From Alphaproteobacteria bacterium (GTDB lineage: Bacteria > Pseudomonadota > Alphaproteobacteria > ATCC43930 > CGMCC-115725): DNA of 64,000 nt. Each line of letters starts with the position of its first letter. The first letter of the stretch is position 1. Made by a program: the position numbers and the translations under genes. Below the pieces are notes generated by a model that was not told where the DNA came from, searched no databases, and saw nothing but the letters and a program-made list of their open reading frames with translations. Location: contig JASHOB010000057.1 in NCBI GenBank assembly GCA_030041335.1, positions 1-64,000 of the forward strand, in the 5' to 3' direction. Positions 63,841 to 64,000 of this stretch are shown here, one piece after another.

Positions 63841-64000
63841 ATGATCATCGAACTCGGACATTTTGCCCTGATATTGGCGCTGCCCTTGGCGCTGATCCAG
63901 GCAACCGTGCCGCTATGGGGCGCCGAACGCCGCCACGCCGGCATGATGGCGCTCGGCGACCTGACGGCACTTGCACAGTTCGCCCTGATCGCGCTCGCCT
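63841..64000 (+). CDS. ccmF: Heme lyase subunit CcmF, N-terminal part (cut by window edge)
   Basis: The first 53 codons start MIIELGHFALILALPLALIQA, with VPLWGAERRHAGMMALGD, which matches the first two helices of CcmF. The full protein (about 650 residues) attaches heme to apocytochrome c. It continues beyond the window and follows ccmE in the usual order. Confidence 0.9.
   Translation, partial: MIIELGHFALILALPLALIQATVPLWGAERRHAGMMALGDLTALAQFALIALA

Overview
The window is a GC-rich (roughly two-thirds G+C by eye), densely packed chromosomal segment of an alphaproteobacterium. The evidence is the order ffh-rpsP-rimM-trmD-rplS-leuC-leuD-leuB, an hflK-hflC-DUF2065-degP block, a ccmABCDE(F) cluster with a tiny ccmD, and many 4-base ATGA/GTGA stop-start overlaps. 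A Rhodospirillales-like lineage is my best guess; genus cannot be read from this. No rRNA, convincing tRNA, CRISPR array, insertion sequence or recognisable transcription-factor gene was found in 64 kb.

Layout. 0-8 kb (minus strand): translation, protein export and leucine synthesis genes in one long run, ending in an NmrA-type reductase. 8.4-12.2 kb (minus): a complete iron-chelate-type ABC importer (ATPase, permease, Tat-type binding protein) led by a CmcJ/NvfI-family oxidoreductase. 12.3-16.8 kb: a methyltransferase, a 14-helix MFS pump, two tiny ORFs around a minus-strand terminator, rmuC and a CBS-domain protein.

17.6-38.5 kb is an accessory catabolic region in five head-to-head or tail-to-tail units: (a) flavin monooxygenase/acyl-CoA dehydrogenase-like enzyme, SGNH hydrolase and hydroxyisobutyrate-dehydrogenase-like enzyme; (b) amidohydrolase, Rieske oxygenase, amidohydrolase and an orphan dipeptide-type binding protein; (c) a fused indolepyruvate:ferredoxin oxidoreductase with an unusual N-terminal extension, plus a MetE-C-terminal-like methyltransferase; (d) two VOC proteins in which one of the usual iron-binding histidines is Gln, plus a secreted cupin; (e) amidohydrolase, cytochrome P450 and a canonical two-domain extradiol dioxygenase. 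Together they look like an oxidative pathway for an aromatic, possibly methoxylated or carboxylated, compound. The substrate is unknown, and neither a regulator nor a permease is encoded nearby. The remains of an Old Yellow Enzyme gene lie inside this region.

38.5-64 kb is mostly housekeeping: a probable hopanoid C-3 methylase (HpnR), an Mrp/ApbC Fe-S carrier ATPase, hflK-hflC-DUF2065-degP-pepP, a PhoH-type ATPase, an orphan branched-chain-amino-acid-type binding protein, an L,D-transpeptidase, a ribosome hibernation factor, DoxX, Hsp15, a Suv3/Mgs1-like helicase, a Mop protein, HtpG with a row of palindromes in its promoter, DUF1223 and SIMPL proteins, aconitase, and the cytochrome c maturation cluster. 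The ccm cluster is preceded by a striking three-hairpin RNA-like element. The window ends inside ccmF.
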